Below are positions 1-10,200 of a stretch of 64,000 bases of DNA, in pieces (within the stretch, counting starts at the first letter, position 1; every line of letters begins with the position of its first letter). The notes under the pieces are model-generated. The model searched no databases, had not been told where the DNA came from, and was given only the letters and a program-made list of their open reading frames with translations. The stretch spans positions 62,001 through 126,000 of the forward strand of contig NZ_KV880640.1 in assembly GCF_001907695.1 (NCBI RefSeq), given 5' to 3'. The DNA is from Thalassospira sp. TSL5-1. Its GTDB lineage: Bacteria; Pseudomonadota; Alphaproteobacteria; Rhodospirillales; Thalassospiraceae. The translations under genes and the position numbers were made by a program.

Positions 1-834
1 TGCCTTATAGGCTTCCCAAGCCGGACCGGACGGCTTTTCGCCCTTCATCATTTCATAGGCTTCGGGGAAGCTCGGCAGATCAGGGAAGGACGGATCGCGG
101 ATAATGTTGCCGTCGTCATCAAGTGCGCCCCACGAAAACAGCGGTACGGCGCTGCCGATATTGACCAGGGGGGTCACGTTATTGATGAAAGCTGACGAGG
201 TTTGATAGTCGATATTGACTTCACCACGTTCAAAGGCAAGACGACCGGCACCACGACCTTTCATGCCGAAAACAGCGTCAACATCCAGACCCAGCAATTC
301 AAATGCAAGCAACGGCACCAGATCGAGCGAGGTTGCGCCCTGGCTGCCATAACGCAGACGAATTTCCTTGAGTGCGTTCAAATCGGCGGCTGATTTAACG
401 CCAAGATCGGAATTGACATAAACGACACCCCCGGTAGGCGAGGCCAGAACAACACGCCAGTCGCGCATTTCGTACTGAACCCGTTTGTCTTGCAGAAGAT
501 ATGGGAACTGTGTCGAACCCGATGTGCCAATCGCGGTCAGGCCATCCGGTTTCGCACGGGCTTCAAACTGGTTCGCACCAGAGGTGGAGCCCCCACCAGG
601 AACGTTTTTGACAACGACTGTCGGTTTTCCTGGCAGAAAAACGCTGAAATAAGGCGCCCAGAAACGTCCCCACGTATCTGTCCCGCCACCTTCGCTAAAT
701 GGAATAATCAGTTCGACCCGCTCGCCTGCGAAATCAGGTTCCTGGGCGCTTGCAGTTGCTGCAAAACCACAGGTAAGGGCTGCGGCTGCGCATACGGCTG
801 TCAATGAGTGTTTAAAGGAGCGTCCCCACGACAT
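1..834 (-). CDS. tctC: Tripartite tricarboxylate transporter substrate-binding protein (TctC/Bug family), 3' end missing
   Basis: Periplasmic binding protein that should deliver a carboxylate such as citrate or tricarballylate to a TctA/TctB membrane pair. My own translation gives 278 codons running off the left edge without a stop. It opens with a classic signal peptide that ends in ASA-Q near residue 31, then the family pattern VELIIPFSEGGGTD and VVVKNVPGGGST, and a later GSQGATSLD stretch. The ATG at 834 sits behind a strong GGAGGG ribosome site (about 844-849). It is divergent from the tctD/tctE-like pair, the usual arrangement for this uptake system; tctB and tctA are expected beyond the window edge. 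The substrate is inferred from the tcuAB genes nearby and is not visible in the sequence. Confidence 0.88.
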   Translation of the reverse strand, partial: MSWGRSFKHSLTAVCAAAALTCGFAATASAQEPDFAGERVELIIPFSEGGGTDTWGRFWAPYFSVFLPGKPTVVVKNVPGGGSTSGANQFEARAKPDGLTAIGTSGSTQFPYLLQDKRVQYEMRDWRVVLASPTGGVVYVNSDLGVKSAADLNALKEIRLRYGSQGATSLDLVPLLAFELLGLDVDAVFGMKGRGAGRLAFERGEVNIDYQTSSAFINNVTPLVNIGSAVPLFSWGALDDDGNIIRDPSFPDLPSFPEAYEMMKGEKPSGPAWEAYKA

Positions 835-1079
835 CTTGTATTCCCTCCGATAATGTTGTTGTCTCTCAATCGGAAGGATGCGAGTGCCATATGTAAATCG
901 GTACGATATACAAACAAACGATTTCCTCCCGATCAGGCATTCGGCTGTTGTTTTTGTTCCGGTCATTGCCGGGGTGCCGTTCGCCTGTAAGGTCATTGTA
1001 GTTGATGAAAGCTGTCAGTTTGCTGTCTGTTTTTTAATTTTGTAGTTCACGGGTCATTTTTCAATGTTACTGGAGATAT
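835..1079. promoter_or_regulatory. Divergent promoter region between tctC and tctD
   Basis: A 245-base gene-free, AT-rich spacer separates the two divergent transcription units, so both promoters must lie here. TctD of the response regulator pair next door is known in other bacteria to act at such a spacer. I could not pick out a convincing operator repeat by eye. Confidence 0.5.
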
Positions 1080-1742
1080 ATGCGTATACTGATCGTTGAA
1101 GATAACCTTGTTTTGGCGGGCAAAATTGCGGCTGCGATGCGCCAGATGGAACATGCTGTCGATCTGGTTCACGACGGCGAAGACGCTTTGCGCCTTGTTC
1201 TTCAGGAAACATTTGATCTTTTGATCCTGGATTTGTCGCTGCCGGGCATGGACGGGCTGGAGATTCTGAAAGCCGTGCGCATTCGTAAAATCAACCTGCC
1301 GGTGATGATCTTGACAGCGCGGGGCAATCTGGATGAACGGGTGGCGGGTCTGGATGCCGGGGCGGATGATTATATGGTCAAGCCGTTTGAGCTGTCCGAG
1401 CTGGAAGCCCGTGCGCGCGCCCTGTTGCGGCGTAATGTTGGTGTGCGCAATCCAGATATTTCGGTTGGGAAACTGGTGTTTAATTCAATTGACCGGTCGG
1501 TAACGGTGGCTGGGCAGCCTGTCGCCCTGACCCCACGCGAACGCGGGGTGCTGGAGGTGTTGTTGCTTAATATCAGTCAGGTGATCAGCAAGGAAAAAAT
1601 CGCGCTGCATTTGTTTGGCTTCGATGACGAGGCCAGTGTGAAATCAATAGAGCTTTACATCAGTCGGCTGCGCAAAAAGATCGCCAATAGCGGTGTTGAA
1701 GTGCGGACAATTCGCGGGCTCGGTTATATGATTGACGAATGA
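1080..1742 (+). CDS. tctD: OmpR-family response regulator (TctD-like)
   Basis: DNA-binding half of a two-component system, probably switching on the divergent tctC transport genes. The receiver domain covers residues 1-115, with the acidic pair near E7/D8, the phospho-acceptor D51 in DLSLPGMDG and the lysine of VKPFEL near 100. A winged-helix output domain of the OmpR type covers about 125-220. The ATG at 1080 follows a GGAG site. The stop overlaps the start of the histidine kinase by four bases (ATGA), so the two are translationally coupled. At 220 residues it has normal family length. TctD is assigned from the divergent tctC gene; by sequence alone it could be any OmpR/QseB-type regulator. 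Confidence 0.85.
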   Translation: MRILIVEDNLVLAGKIAAAMRQMEHAVDLVHDGEDALRLVLQETFDLLILDLSLPGMDGLEILKAVRIRKINLPVMILTARGNLDERVAGLDAGADDYMVKPFELSELEARARALLRRNVGVRNPDISVGKLVFNSIDRSVTVAGQPVALTPRERGVLEVLLLNISQVISKEKIALHLFGFDDEASVKSIELYISRLRKKIANSGVEVRTIRGLGYMIDE

Positions 1743-3139
1743 CGGAAAATCCTAAAACTCCCTCGCTTCGGGCCAGGCTTTTATTGTGGCTGTTATTGCC
1801 CGGCTTGATTATGGGCTCTGGCCTTTTGGCCAAGAATTATCTTTCGGTTAGCGAAGTTGCAAACCGTATTCAGGATCGGCTTTTGGTTGCTCTTGCGGTG
1901 ACAATTTCCGAACATGCCATTAAGTCGCGGGGTGATTTGCTATCGCGCGATATTGAATTGCTGCTGGAAGAATTTACCCGCGAAAATACCTATTATCGTG
2001 TGCAGGGGCCGAATGGAGCCTTTGTGACAGGGGATACCGGTTTACCGCGTGCGCCTGCCGATTTGGTTTTAAAGCCGGGTGTGCCGCATTTTTATAATGC
2101 CCATTATCGCAACGAAGATGTGCGCGCCGTCACCATGAAATATCTGGTGTCCGACCCATCATCGAATATTCATGGTTGGGTCACGATTGATGTGAGCCAG
2201 ACACGCCGCCAACGCGACAGCCTGATTTATGACGAGCTTATGGGCTCGCTGACTGATTATCTGGTGTTGATGTTTCTAAGTGGTATTTTTGCCTGGATTG
2301 GCGTGACACATGGTCTGGCACCTTTGCAGCGTTTGCAGCAGGCCATTCGCCGGCGCTCGACAGATGATTTGCGCCCCATCCGCCATGTCATGCCTAAGGA
2401 AGTCACCGAAGTTGTCTTGTCGATCAATGGGCTATTGGCGCGTCTTGAAAGTTCGATTACCGCCAATCAGCGTTTTATCGCCGATGCCTCGCATCAGTTG
2501 CGAACCCCTCTGGCAACCGTACAGGCCGAGGCGGAATGGGCCTTGCGGAATATTCATAGCGACGAAGACAGGCTGGCCCTGGAACGCATTGTTCAGCAAA
2601 CGCGCGAAACATCACGGCTGACCTCACAGCTTTTGAACCTTGCCCGCGTGTCGCCCGAGGGTCGTAAGGCGGGGTCTTTGGTAAAAATCAATCTGTTGAA
2701 TTTTGCATCGGGCGTTACGGCGGAAAAAGTGCGCGCCGCCCTGCATCATCAGGTTGATTTGGGATTTGATGACCAAAGCGAGGGGATGAGTTGTGAGATC
2801 GCAACTGGCAACGAGGTGTTGCTGCACGAAGCCCTGTGCAATCTGATTGACAATGCCATGATTTATAGTCCGCCGGGATCAAGCATAACGGTGCGCGTGA
2901 TTGGCAGTGGTGCCGTTACCGGACCGATTATCGAGGTGGAAGATAACGGACCGGGTATTGCACCGGAAGACCGGGGCCGTGTTTTGGGGCGGTTTGTCCG
3001 TCTTGATAACGACAATAAACAGGGTTGTGGGCTTGGCCTTGCCATTGTCAAGGAGGTCGCTGACGCCCACGAGGCGCAATTAAGCCTGGAAACCGGGCCC
3101 AACGGCAAAGGATTGCGGGTTCGCATTGCCTTTCCCTGA
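1739..3139 (+). CDS. tctE: Sensor histidine kinase (TctE-like)
   Basis: Membrane sensor kinase partner of the preceding response regulator. A first transmembrane helix lies at about residues 13-33 and a second at about 167-189, enclosing a periplasmic sensing region of about 130 residues typical of the TctE/QseC group. The H-box FIADASHQLRTPLA puts the phosphorylated histidine at H252. It is followed by an N-box (LCNLIDNAMIYS) and the ATP-lid glycine motifs DNGPGIAP and GCGLGLAIV. It overlaps tctD by four bases and converges on tcuB 62 bases downstream. The signal is presumably a tricarboxylate, by context. Confidence 0.86.
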   Translation: MTENPKTPSLRARLLLWLLLPGLIMGSGLLAKNYLSVSEVANRIQDRLLVALAVTISEHAIKSRGDLLSRDIELLLEEFTRENTYYRVQGPNGAFVTGDTGLPRAPADLVLKPGVPHFYNAHYRNEDVRAVTMKYLVSDPSSNIHGWVTIDVSQTRRQRDSLIYDELMGSLTDYLVLMFLSGIFAWIGVTHGLAPLQRLQQAIRRRSTDDLRPIRHVMPKEVTEVVLSINGLLARLESSITANQRFIADASHQLRTPLATVQAEAEWALRNIHSDEDRLALERIVQQTRETSRLTSQLLNLARVSPEGRKAGSLVKINLLNFASGVTAEKVRAALHHQVDLGFDDQSEGMSCEIATGNEVLLHEALCNLIDNAMIYSPPGSSITVRVIGSGAVTGPIIEVEDNGPGIAPEDRGRVLGRFVRLDNDNKQGCGLGLAIVKEVADAHEAQLSLETGPNGKGLRVRIAFP

Positions 3140-3201
3140 TTTTTAGTTCAGGGCAGTCACAATGCGATCCCGCAGCATAGAACCACATGGAAAGGCAGCG
3201 G

Positions 3202-4329
3202 TTAGACCGGTTTGGTTTTACAGATGCCGACCACGGGTTTGTGCGCGTTCTTTTCAACGGCAAATACCACAAGGGCAATCAGCCGGTAAAAACCATGCAC
3301 GAACTTTCCATAGGGCATGGACAGGAACAGCGTCAAGACGACGCTAAGATGCAGGCAAAGGGTAAGGCCGACATAGGGGGTGTCGCGGACCAGCATCAGG
3401 GCAAGACCGGTCAGGCCGCTGAGAAGTAATAGAACCAGAAAGCCGACATCCATGCCTTTATTGGTTTTTCCCTTGGGCATCGGGTCTGCCTTGGCCTTGA
3501 GGAAAAGCAAACCCAGCGGGCCGATTATCAGGCCAAGACCGCCTGTGATGCCAAACAGTTTGGGCAGGCTGAGAAAGCCATAAGGGGCGGGGAGATCAAA
3601 GCCGTAATGCAGGATTGTGCCCGATGATGTTGCGGCAAAACACAGCATGAAACCCCAAAATGTGAACTGATGAAACCAGCGCCGCGCCATTGAGGGTGTT
3701 TCATCGGGATAGGAACAGCCCTGACCATTCCCACCATCGAGATATTTGAGCGACAGGGCATCTTTTATGCCCTGAATGACCTGCCGGAAATTGAGCCGGT
3801 GCGGGGCCGGAAGCTGCATCGTGCGCCAGAATTTAACACAGGACAGCACAAGGGCCAGGGCAACAAAAAGTCCGACAGCACCAAATAAACCGGCCAGGAC
3901 ATTGTGCGGAATGACGCCGTAAAACGCATTGTCATGGCGGGCAAAAAAGTTCTCGCCCGTCAGGCTGGCTGTTATGATGGTAAACAGACTAATGACGGCA
4001 ATGGAGAGCAGGCTGACCCACAGGCCGTTACGGACGAACAGTTTGCCCATAAAGCCCGGCCAGGCATAAACGCCATAATTTTCCTGGCGCAATTCGGCCA
4101 TTGCGGCGGGCACATTCAAATTGAATTCATGGGGCGGGGCATATTGGCAATTATGATAACACGCCCCACAATTATGGCAAAGATTGGCAAGGTAATCGAC
4201 GGTGTCGGCATTGAATTCCAGCCGCAATTCCATTGCCTGAAACACGGCACAATGGCCTTCGCAGTAACGGCAGGCGTTACAAATCGACATAACCCGTGCG
4301 ACTTCGGCTGTTTTATCGGTTGAGCGCAT
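3202..4329 (-). CDS. tcuB: Tricarballylate utilisation protein B (TcuB/CitB-type Fe-S membrane electron carrier)
   Basis: Membrane protein thought to reoxidise the FADH2 of TcuA and pass electrons to quinone. The N-terminus carries a full CxxCxxCxxxC ferredoxin motif (C17, C20, C23, C27 from the chosen start) and a second cysteine set in CHNCGACYHNC; the rest holds several hydrophobic helices. The reading frame is open back to an ATG at 4374, but that would overlap tcuA by 62 bases and adds a 15-residue tail of no family character. The ATG at 4329 with GAGG about ten bases upstream gives a 17-base overlap and is preferred. It lies downstream of tcuA in one operon. Confidence 0.87.
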   Translation of the reverse strand: MRSTDKTAEVARVMSICNACRYCEGHCAVFQAMELRLEFNADTVDYLANLCHNCGACYHNCQYAPPHEFNLNVPAAMAELRQENYGVYAWPGFMGKLFVRNGLWVSLLSIAVISLFTIITASLTGENFFARHDNAFYGVIPHNVLAGLFGAVGLFVALALVLSCVKFWRTMQLPAPHRLNFRQVIQGIKDALSLKYLDGGNGQGCSYPDETPSMARRWFHQFTFWGFMLCFAATSSGTILHYGFDLPAPYGFLSLPKLFGITGGLGLIIGPLGLLFLKAKADPMPKGKTNKGMDVGFLVLLLLSGLTGLALMLVRDTPYVGLTLCLHLSVVLTLFLSMPYGKFVHGFYRLIALVVFAVEKNAHKPVVGICKTKPV

Positions 4330-5701
4330 AATCGGCGGCCTCGTTTCCTGCAATTCGTCCAAATACATTGCCAATCGTCATGCCGATCCCGGCGAGATAG
4401 CCCTGGCCCAGCACATTGCCAGCCATGATTTCGCCTGCAGCAAAAATGTTGGGGCTGACGGTGCCATCGGCCATTTTCATGGCGGCCTTGTCGGTCACTT
4501 CGACACCAAGATAGGTAAATGTGATGCCCGGCCGTAACGAATAGGCACTATAGGGCGGCTGGTCGATGGGGCGGGCCCAGTTGGTTTTGTTTACATCCAG
4601 GCCATCGGTATGCAGGCCATCCAGGCTGGTATGGTCAAAATTGCCCGGCTGCACGGCGGCATTAAAATCCGAAACGGTTTTTTGCAGCGTTTCGGGGGCC
4701 AGCCCGATTTTGTCGGCCAGTTCCTCGATTGTGTCGGCCGTGGTAGCGGGGAAGACGGGGGGCATAAAGCCACCTTTGGCCTTTTGGTCAATAATGACAT
4801 GGGCGACCTGGTTGGGCTGGTCGGCAACCAGGCGGCCCCAGATGGCATAGCGTTTGGGCCAGAAATCCTCGCCTTCGTCATAAAAACGTTCGGCATTTTC
4901 GTTCACGACAATGCCCAGCGACACGCAGTCAACACGGGTGCAAATGCCGCCATCAAATTTGGGCGCGCGGCCATCGATGGCAACAGCGTGGCACTGGTTG
5001 GCTTCACCAATTTGCTGTGCCCCCTGATCCAGCAAGATGCGCAAAAGATCGCCCCGGTTATACGGTGTGCCACGGATCAGGAAGTTTTCGGCAATGTCGC
5101 CCCAGCCTTCTTTTAACCATTCGATATTGGCCTCGAACCCGCCCGCAGCGGCGACGAATGCCTTGGCACTCAGGCGGTGATTTCCGACATGCAGGCTTTT
5201 GAAGGTGCCGTTTTCCATTTCAACAGCCGAGACCATTGCATCGTAATGAATTTCAATGCCGAGTTTTTGCGCATGACGATATAGCGCGTTCAAAAGCTGT
5301 TTGCCTCCGCCCATGAAAAACGCATTGGTACGCCCCAGATGCAGGGTGCCGCCGAGTGGAGGCTGAAATTGCACCCCCCGGGATTCGAGCCATTCAACCG
5401 CCGCGGATGATTGGCGCAGTGTCATACGGGCAAGATGTTCGTTGGTTTTGCCTTTGGTGACGCGCATTAAATCGTCCCAATATTCGGCTTCGTCATAGGT
5501 GCCGCTAAGCACCGATAGCGGGCCGACATGCAGGGGGCGCAAATTGCGGGTGTGGCGCGTATTGCCACCGCGATGGGTTTTGGGCGCCCCTTCCAGCAGG
5601 CAAACCCTGGCGCCTTTTTCTGCCGCGACGATGGCGGCAACCAGCCCGGCCTGCCCGCCGCCCGCGACAAGAATGTCGTAATGGGTATCAAGAGTGTTCA
5701 C
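4313..5701 (-). CDS. tcuA: FAD-dependent tricarballylate dehydrogenase (TcuA)
   Basis: Flavoprotein of the fumarate reductase/succinate dehydrogenase fold that oxidises tricarballylate to cis-aconitate in the known Salmonella system. The N-terminus has the dinucleotide motif VAGGGQAGLVAAIVAAEKG followed by the second FAD contact GGNTRHTRN. The C-terminus has the FAD-closing stretch IFAAGEIMAGNVLGQGYLAG. At 462 residues it is normal for the family. The start is a GTG (complement of 5699-5701) with a weak GAAGG about eleven bases upstream. It is divergent from the GntR regulator and followed by tcuB. The unfused TcuA plus TcuB arrangement contrasts with the fused CobZ type. Confidence 0.88.
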   Translation of the reverse strand: MNTLDTHYDILVAGGGQAGLVAAIVAAEKGARVCLLEGAPKTHRGGNTRHTRNLRPLHVGPLSVLSGTYDEAEYWDDLMRVTKGKTNEHLARMTLRQSSAAVEWLESRGVQFQPPLGGTLHLGRTNAFFMGGGKQLLNALYRHAQKLGIEIHYDAMVSAVEMENGTFKSLHVGNHRLSAKAFVAAAGGFEANIEWLKEGWGDIAENFLIRGTPYNRGDLLRILLDQGAQQIGEANQCHAVAIDGRAPKFDGGICTRVDCVSLGIVVNENAERFYDEGEDFWPKRYAIWGRLVADQPNQVAHVIIDQKAKGGFMPPVFPATTADTIEELADKIGLAPETLQKTVSDFNAAVQPGNFDHTSLDGLHTDGLDVNKTNWARPIDQPPYSAYSLRPGITFTYLGVEVTDKAAMKMADGTVSPNIFAAGEIMAGNVLGQGYLAGIGMTIGNVFGRIAGNEAADYALNR

Positions 5702-5737
5702 GAGGACATTACCTTCCCGGTATTTTATTGGATACTA

Positions 5738-5747
5738 TTGTATACAA
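5738..5747. promoter_or_regulatory. Candidate GntR/FCD operator palindrome
   Basis: TTGTATACAA is a perfect ten-base palindrome between the divergent tcuA and GntR genes. FCD-type GntR regulators commonly bind such short palindromes with a TAC core, so this is the likely autoregulatory and tcu-controlling site. Confidence 0.5.
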
Positions 5748-5820
5748 GAGTGTGCAAGGTTGTAACCAACAGCGGAATGTGTCAAGTTCAAATCCAATAA
5801 AAACACGCAAGGTATGTTTT

Positions 5821-6495
5821 ATGAGTTCTGATTCCGATGACCGGCAACCCCGTGGCGAGGTCGCCTATCGAAAGCTTTTGGCGGCGATCCAGCATGGAGA
5901 ACTCAAGCCTGGAACCCGCCTTCGCGAGGTGGAAGTCGCGGAAAAATTTGACATCAGCCGTACCCCGGTGCGTGATGCCATCCGGCGCTTGGAAAGCGAC
6001 GGGCTTTTGATCCATGTGCCGCGCCAGGGGGCCGTGGTTAAGGAATTGGACCATCGCGAAGTGATCGAGCTTTACGAGATTCGCGAGGTTCTGGAGGGAA
6101 CGGCGGCACGTTATGCCGCGCGCCATGCCTCGGAGCTGGAAATTGCCGAGCTGGAAGATTTAAACGAGCTGATGCTGAAAAGCGGAGATGACCAGATCAA
6201 GGTTGCCGAAATTAACCGGTTGTTTCATCAGGCGCTTTATCGCATGGGCAATAATCGCTATCTGATTGATGCGCTTAATTCGCTATCGAATGCGATGGCG
6301 CTTTTGGGCGGGACGACCCTGCAATATGACGGCAGGCCCCAAAGTGCCTATGACGAACATCGCGATATAGTCGAAAATATCCGTGCCGGTAATGGCGATG
6401 GTGCCGATGCTGCCGCGCGCTTGCACATTCGCAATGCGCAAAGATTGCGCATCAGGCTTTTGCGTAATGTTCTGGGTGAAAACGGCCTTGGCTAA
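5821..6495 (+). CDS. GntR-family transcriptional regulator with FCD domain
   Basis: Predicted regulator of the divergent tcuAB genes. The first 75 residues form the GntR winged helix (GELKPGTRLREVEVAEKF, ISRTPVRDAIRRLESDGLL). Residues about 85-215 form the all-helical FCD ligand domain, with the histidines of FHQALY and HIRNAQ in positions that usually bind a metal ion holding a carboxylate ligand. The frame is open to an upstream ATG at 5728, but that would run through the operator-like palindrome. The ATG at 5821, with AAGG eight bases ahead, gives the normal 224-residue protein. Salmonella uses a LysR regulator (TcuR) for this job, so the wiring here would be different. Confidence 0.85.
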   Translation: MSSDSDDRQPRGEVAYRKLLAAIQHGELKPGTRLREVEVAEKFDISRTPVRDAIRRLESDGLLIHVPRQGAVVKELDHREVIELYEIREVLEGTAARYAARHASELEIAELEDLNELMLKSGDDQIKVAEINRLFHQALYRMGNNRYLIDALNSLSNAMALLGGTTLQYDGRPQSAYDEHRDIVENIRAGNGDGADAAARLHIRNAQRLRIRLLRNVLGENGLG

Positions 6496-7222
6496 ATCAT
6501 CTGAATCACAACGAATTGTGAGCATTTGAGAAGTTTTTTAGCTGCTGATTGACGATCTATTTTTGGACAGGGGCTGAACCAGATTACAGTCTATACTCGC
6601 AGTAAAAATACCATTCCGGGTGCTCTTAGGTTTTCCGATGTGTGCGAACTTTTGAGTGATGAATGTGTTTGTATATTTGGCGGATCTGCACAGAAATTTC
6701 TCTGCTAGTCACTATAGAATTCAGCGTTTCCTGTGGCATTAAGATTATTCAGTATTGAGCATTGTCTTTAGAAAAAATTAGTGCCCATTTGGATAGTTTT
6801 TGTTTCCTTAGTATAGTTAGCTTCCAAAAGTCTAGGTATGGGTCTTAGCCGAAAACAATTGAAATCATTGTGAAATTTTCAAGTCATTCGTTCATCTCGG
6901 AGGAACTGTTTTTTGTCACCGAGAGCGGGTGAATCTGGTTGTAACTTCGTTGTTTGAGAGTTTAGTATACGAGATCGTGTCTTTAAATTATTTATGCAAA
7001 GGATGTGGAGAATAGAATAACTTCATGGCTGATGAGGTTGGGTGTTTGGGGATTTCCAATCCGGGCTGCGCATAGAAAAAAGACGCGATTTGTATTGTGG
7101 GACAGACGTTATTGATTCGGTTTGGGGGATTTTCATGGGCTCGTATATTCCGCGAGAATGCCACGCTTTTCCCGATGTAAGACTCATTGCGCCTGAAATG
7201 ACATCTTGCAGCGGTTTAAGTG
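6496..7222. other. Long AT-rich spacer upstream of the srfB operon
   Basis: About 730 bases without a convincing gene. It is visibly richer in A and T than its surroundings. Short frames at 7023-7238 and 7042-7245 overlap the srfB start and have no ribosome site or family features. The size suggests a long untranslated leader or several regulatory sites for the large operon that follows. One weak sigma-70-like pair is listed separately; no strong terminator for the GntR gene was seen. Confidence 0.5.
6939..6968 (+). promoter_or_regulatory. Weak sigma-70-like promoter candidate for the srfB operon
   Basis: TTGTAA and TAGTAT are separated by 18 bases, about 250 bases ahead of the srfB start. 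This is a pattern match by eye in AT-rich DNA, where chance matches are common. Confidence 0.22.
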
Positions 7223-10200
7223 ATGGTTTTGTATACAAAGTTTAAAAATACTGTTTCCATCGTTCCTGATGGGCCTTTGCAGTTTCTTGATATTCCCCTG
7301 AACCTTAATGTGCTTCCTCGCAAGGTGCAGAGCGAGTTTTGGGAATATTTCAATGATGACAGCCAGAGATACATTTTAAAGGCGCTGCTTCAGGATAAAG
7401 AGACGGGTGATTATCTGGATCGGCAGATCCATGAGCAGGCGACTGATCCGCGCAACGGCAAAAAAATCGTACCGATATATTCCGTGAATGTTGAAAAAGC
7501 TCTGGAGCCATTTCTTGACAAATGGGTTCCAGCACCTTTTTTGCGTACTGAGCCTTCAGGTAATGATGTTGTTCAACCCATGCTTAAGGGGTTGTCAAAC
7601 TGGTCTCGGATGCGGCTGGTTGCGTTGCCTGAGAGCGATGTTGATGGCAATACCCACGTTCTGACGATTGCTTTTGATCCGAAGCTGGAAAATCCGCGTG
7701 ATGACGGGATTACGCCGGCAATCACTCGCGCGGATGTAATTGATTGTGCGGAAATGGCCTTGGCAAGTGAAGTCGCGCAATATGCGTGGTTTGTTGGCGA
7801 GGAATGGATTGATCAGTGGCTTCAGGAACTTTTTGTTTCTTTTCTCAAGAGTAAAAATCCAAACCGGAAAGTTTGCCTGGATCATCGTGATTATAAGGTT
7901 GAGTACATTGCCAGATACATCACGCTAATTGATGTTTTGGCCGCAACGGAGGCTGTCCCTCGTGTTCGGTTGATCAATACCGCCCAGGGAACCAGCCCGG
8001 TAGAAGTGGACCTGGTGCTTGATGTTGGCAATTCGCGCACATGTGGCATGTTGATTGAGCGCAATGAACAGGGGGGGCCGTCTCTAGGTAATTCTTATGT
8101 GCTTGAATTGCGCGATCTGACTCAGCCAGAGCAGCGTTACACGGAGCCATTTAGTTCCAATGTCTGTTTCGCCAAATGCAAATTTGGTGATCCTGAAGAT
8201 CTTTCCTACGGTAGCCAGCGTGAAACGGATCCGTTCGAATGGCCGTCCCTTGTCCGGGTTGGGCCTGAGGCGGAGCGTTTGGCCGCTTCATCGCGGCAGG
8301 AAGAGGGGCTGACATCAATGTCCAGCCCCAAACGTTATTTGTGGGACGAACAATCCTGGCGTCAGCAATGGCGGTTTTGTCCTGATCCCGAACATCCGGA
8401 TAACATCGAGGAACCGGTTAATACCGGCGCGTTTGCGCTTTGTATTAATGATCGTGGCACGCCGATTGATCGTGTCGAAGACAGGGTGCTGCAGCGCAAG
8501 CCAATTACGCGCGGACAATCGGAATTTCCAGTGACCAGTCCGCATTTCTCGCGCAGTTCTCTTATGATGTTCATGCTGTCCGAGGTGCTGTTGCAGGCGC
8601 TGGTGAATATTAATTCCCCTGCGCAGCGGGCATCACGGCTCAATCCTGACATACCGCGCCGTTTGCGCCGTCTGATTATTACTGTGCCAGCCGCGATGCC
8701 CATTGCAGAGCGCAATATTTTCAAGCGTTGGGCAACGTATGCGGTGTCGACGCTCTGGAAGGCTCTTGGGTGGAGTGACAAGCTTGAGGAACTAGCCGCA
8801 ACATCAAATGGGGCAATTGATTTTCGCGAGCCACCAACAGTAGTTGTTGATTGGGACGAGGCAACCAGTACCCAGATCGTGTTTTTGTATAACGAACTGG
8901 CTGAAAAGTTTACTGGCGATGTTACCCAGTATTTTAACCTTCGCGGGAAAATGCGCCAAGGTTACCAGGGCGAAAAAACACTTCGTGTGGCTAGCATCGA
9001 TATTGGTGGTGGCACAAGCGATCTGATTATCACGACATATGAGTGCAAAGATCATCGGGGGCCGATCCATCGCCTGGAACCACATATTGATTTTCGCGAA
9101 GGGTTCAATATCGCGGGCGATGATGTCCTTAAAAAGGTAATCGAACGCCATTTCATCGTGCCGTTGGGACAGCGTTTGCGTGAAGCTGGAATTTCCCATC
9201 CGGCGGATTTTTTGACAATTGCGGTAGGCCGTGATGTGGCCGACCAGTCCGAAAGCTATCGCCGGAAAAGACGTCAGTTCGTTAATCAGGTTGCAGTTTC
9301 CTTTGGGTTGCACATTTTGAAGTTGAGTGAAGACTGTGATCTCAGACAGGGCGACGCAATAAAAACAGTGTCTTACGCTGAGGTTTTCCGTGAACAGCAG
9401 GTGCCTGGGGCGGATGCAGTCGAATTTATTGACGAAAATGCGCGACGCGCTGGGGCAAAAGGTTTCACTATTCGCGATTTCAGTTTTGACGTGGACCTGG
9501 CAGATGTATTTGCCACAATCACTTCGGCGATCAGTCCTGTGATCATGGATCTTTGCGAGATCATTGGCTGTTTTGATTGCGATTTATTGGTCCTTTCGGG
9601 ACGGCCATCTGCGCTTCCGGCTGTCCAGGCCACAGTCCTTAATTTCGCGCCAGTTGCCCCGGATCGGATTTATCCGCTAAGTCAATACCGTATCGGAAAA
9701 TGGTATCCTTACTGGAGCAGCGGCGGGCGTATTCGTGACCCTAAAACGGCTGTTTCTGTGGGGGCGATGTTGTGTTTGCTCTCGAATGGTCATCTTAGCA
9801 ATTTCAATATGCGTACCAGTAACCTTAAACCGCGATCAACGGCGCGGTTTATTGGCCTGCTTGATCAGAATGGTAAAATTGCCAACGATACATTGCTGTT
9901 TGAAGGCATGGATCTTGAGAAAGACAGGGACGAAGAAAAGTCGGCGATGATTGATTATCTCGGGCCGACGCGCATTGGTTTTCGTCAGTTGCCGTTGGAA
10001 CGATGGACGGCGACGCCGTTTTTCGCGCTGAGTTATTCTGATCAGACGTCCTCGGAAGACCTGGCCGACAAATTACCGTTCCGCGTGGAGATTTCTTACA
10101 CGCGGGAACCCGAAGACAATGACGGTGGCCTTCAACACGAGTTACCCGATGAAGGCGTTTTTCGGGTCGAAAGTATCGAGACCAGCGCTGGCGATATGGT

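Noticed and set aside
3134-3153. Hairpin CCCTGA/TCAGGG at the end of the histidine kinase gene
   Set aside because: Only six base pairs, includes the stop codon and has no T-run after it; not called a terminator.
7042-7245. Short frame overlapping the srfB start
   Set aside because: GTG start without ribosome site and a sequence with no recognisable fold; the opposite strand is equally open.
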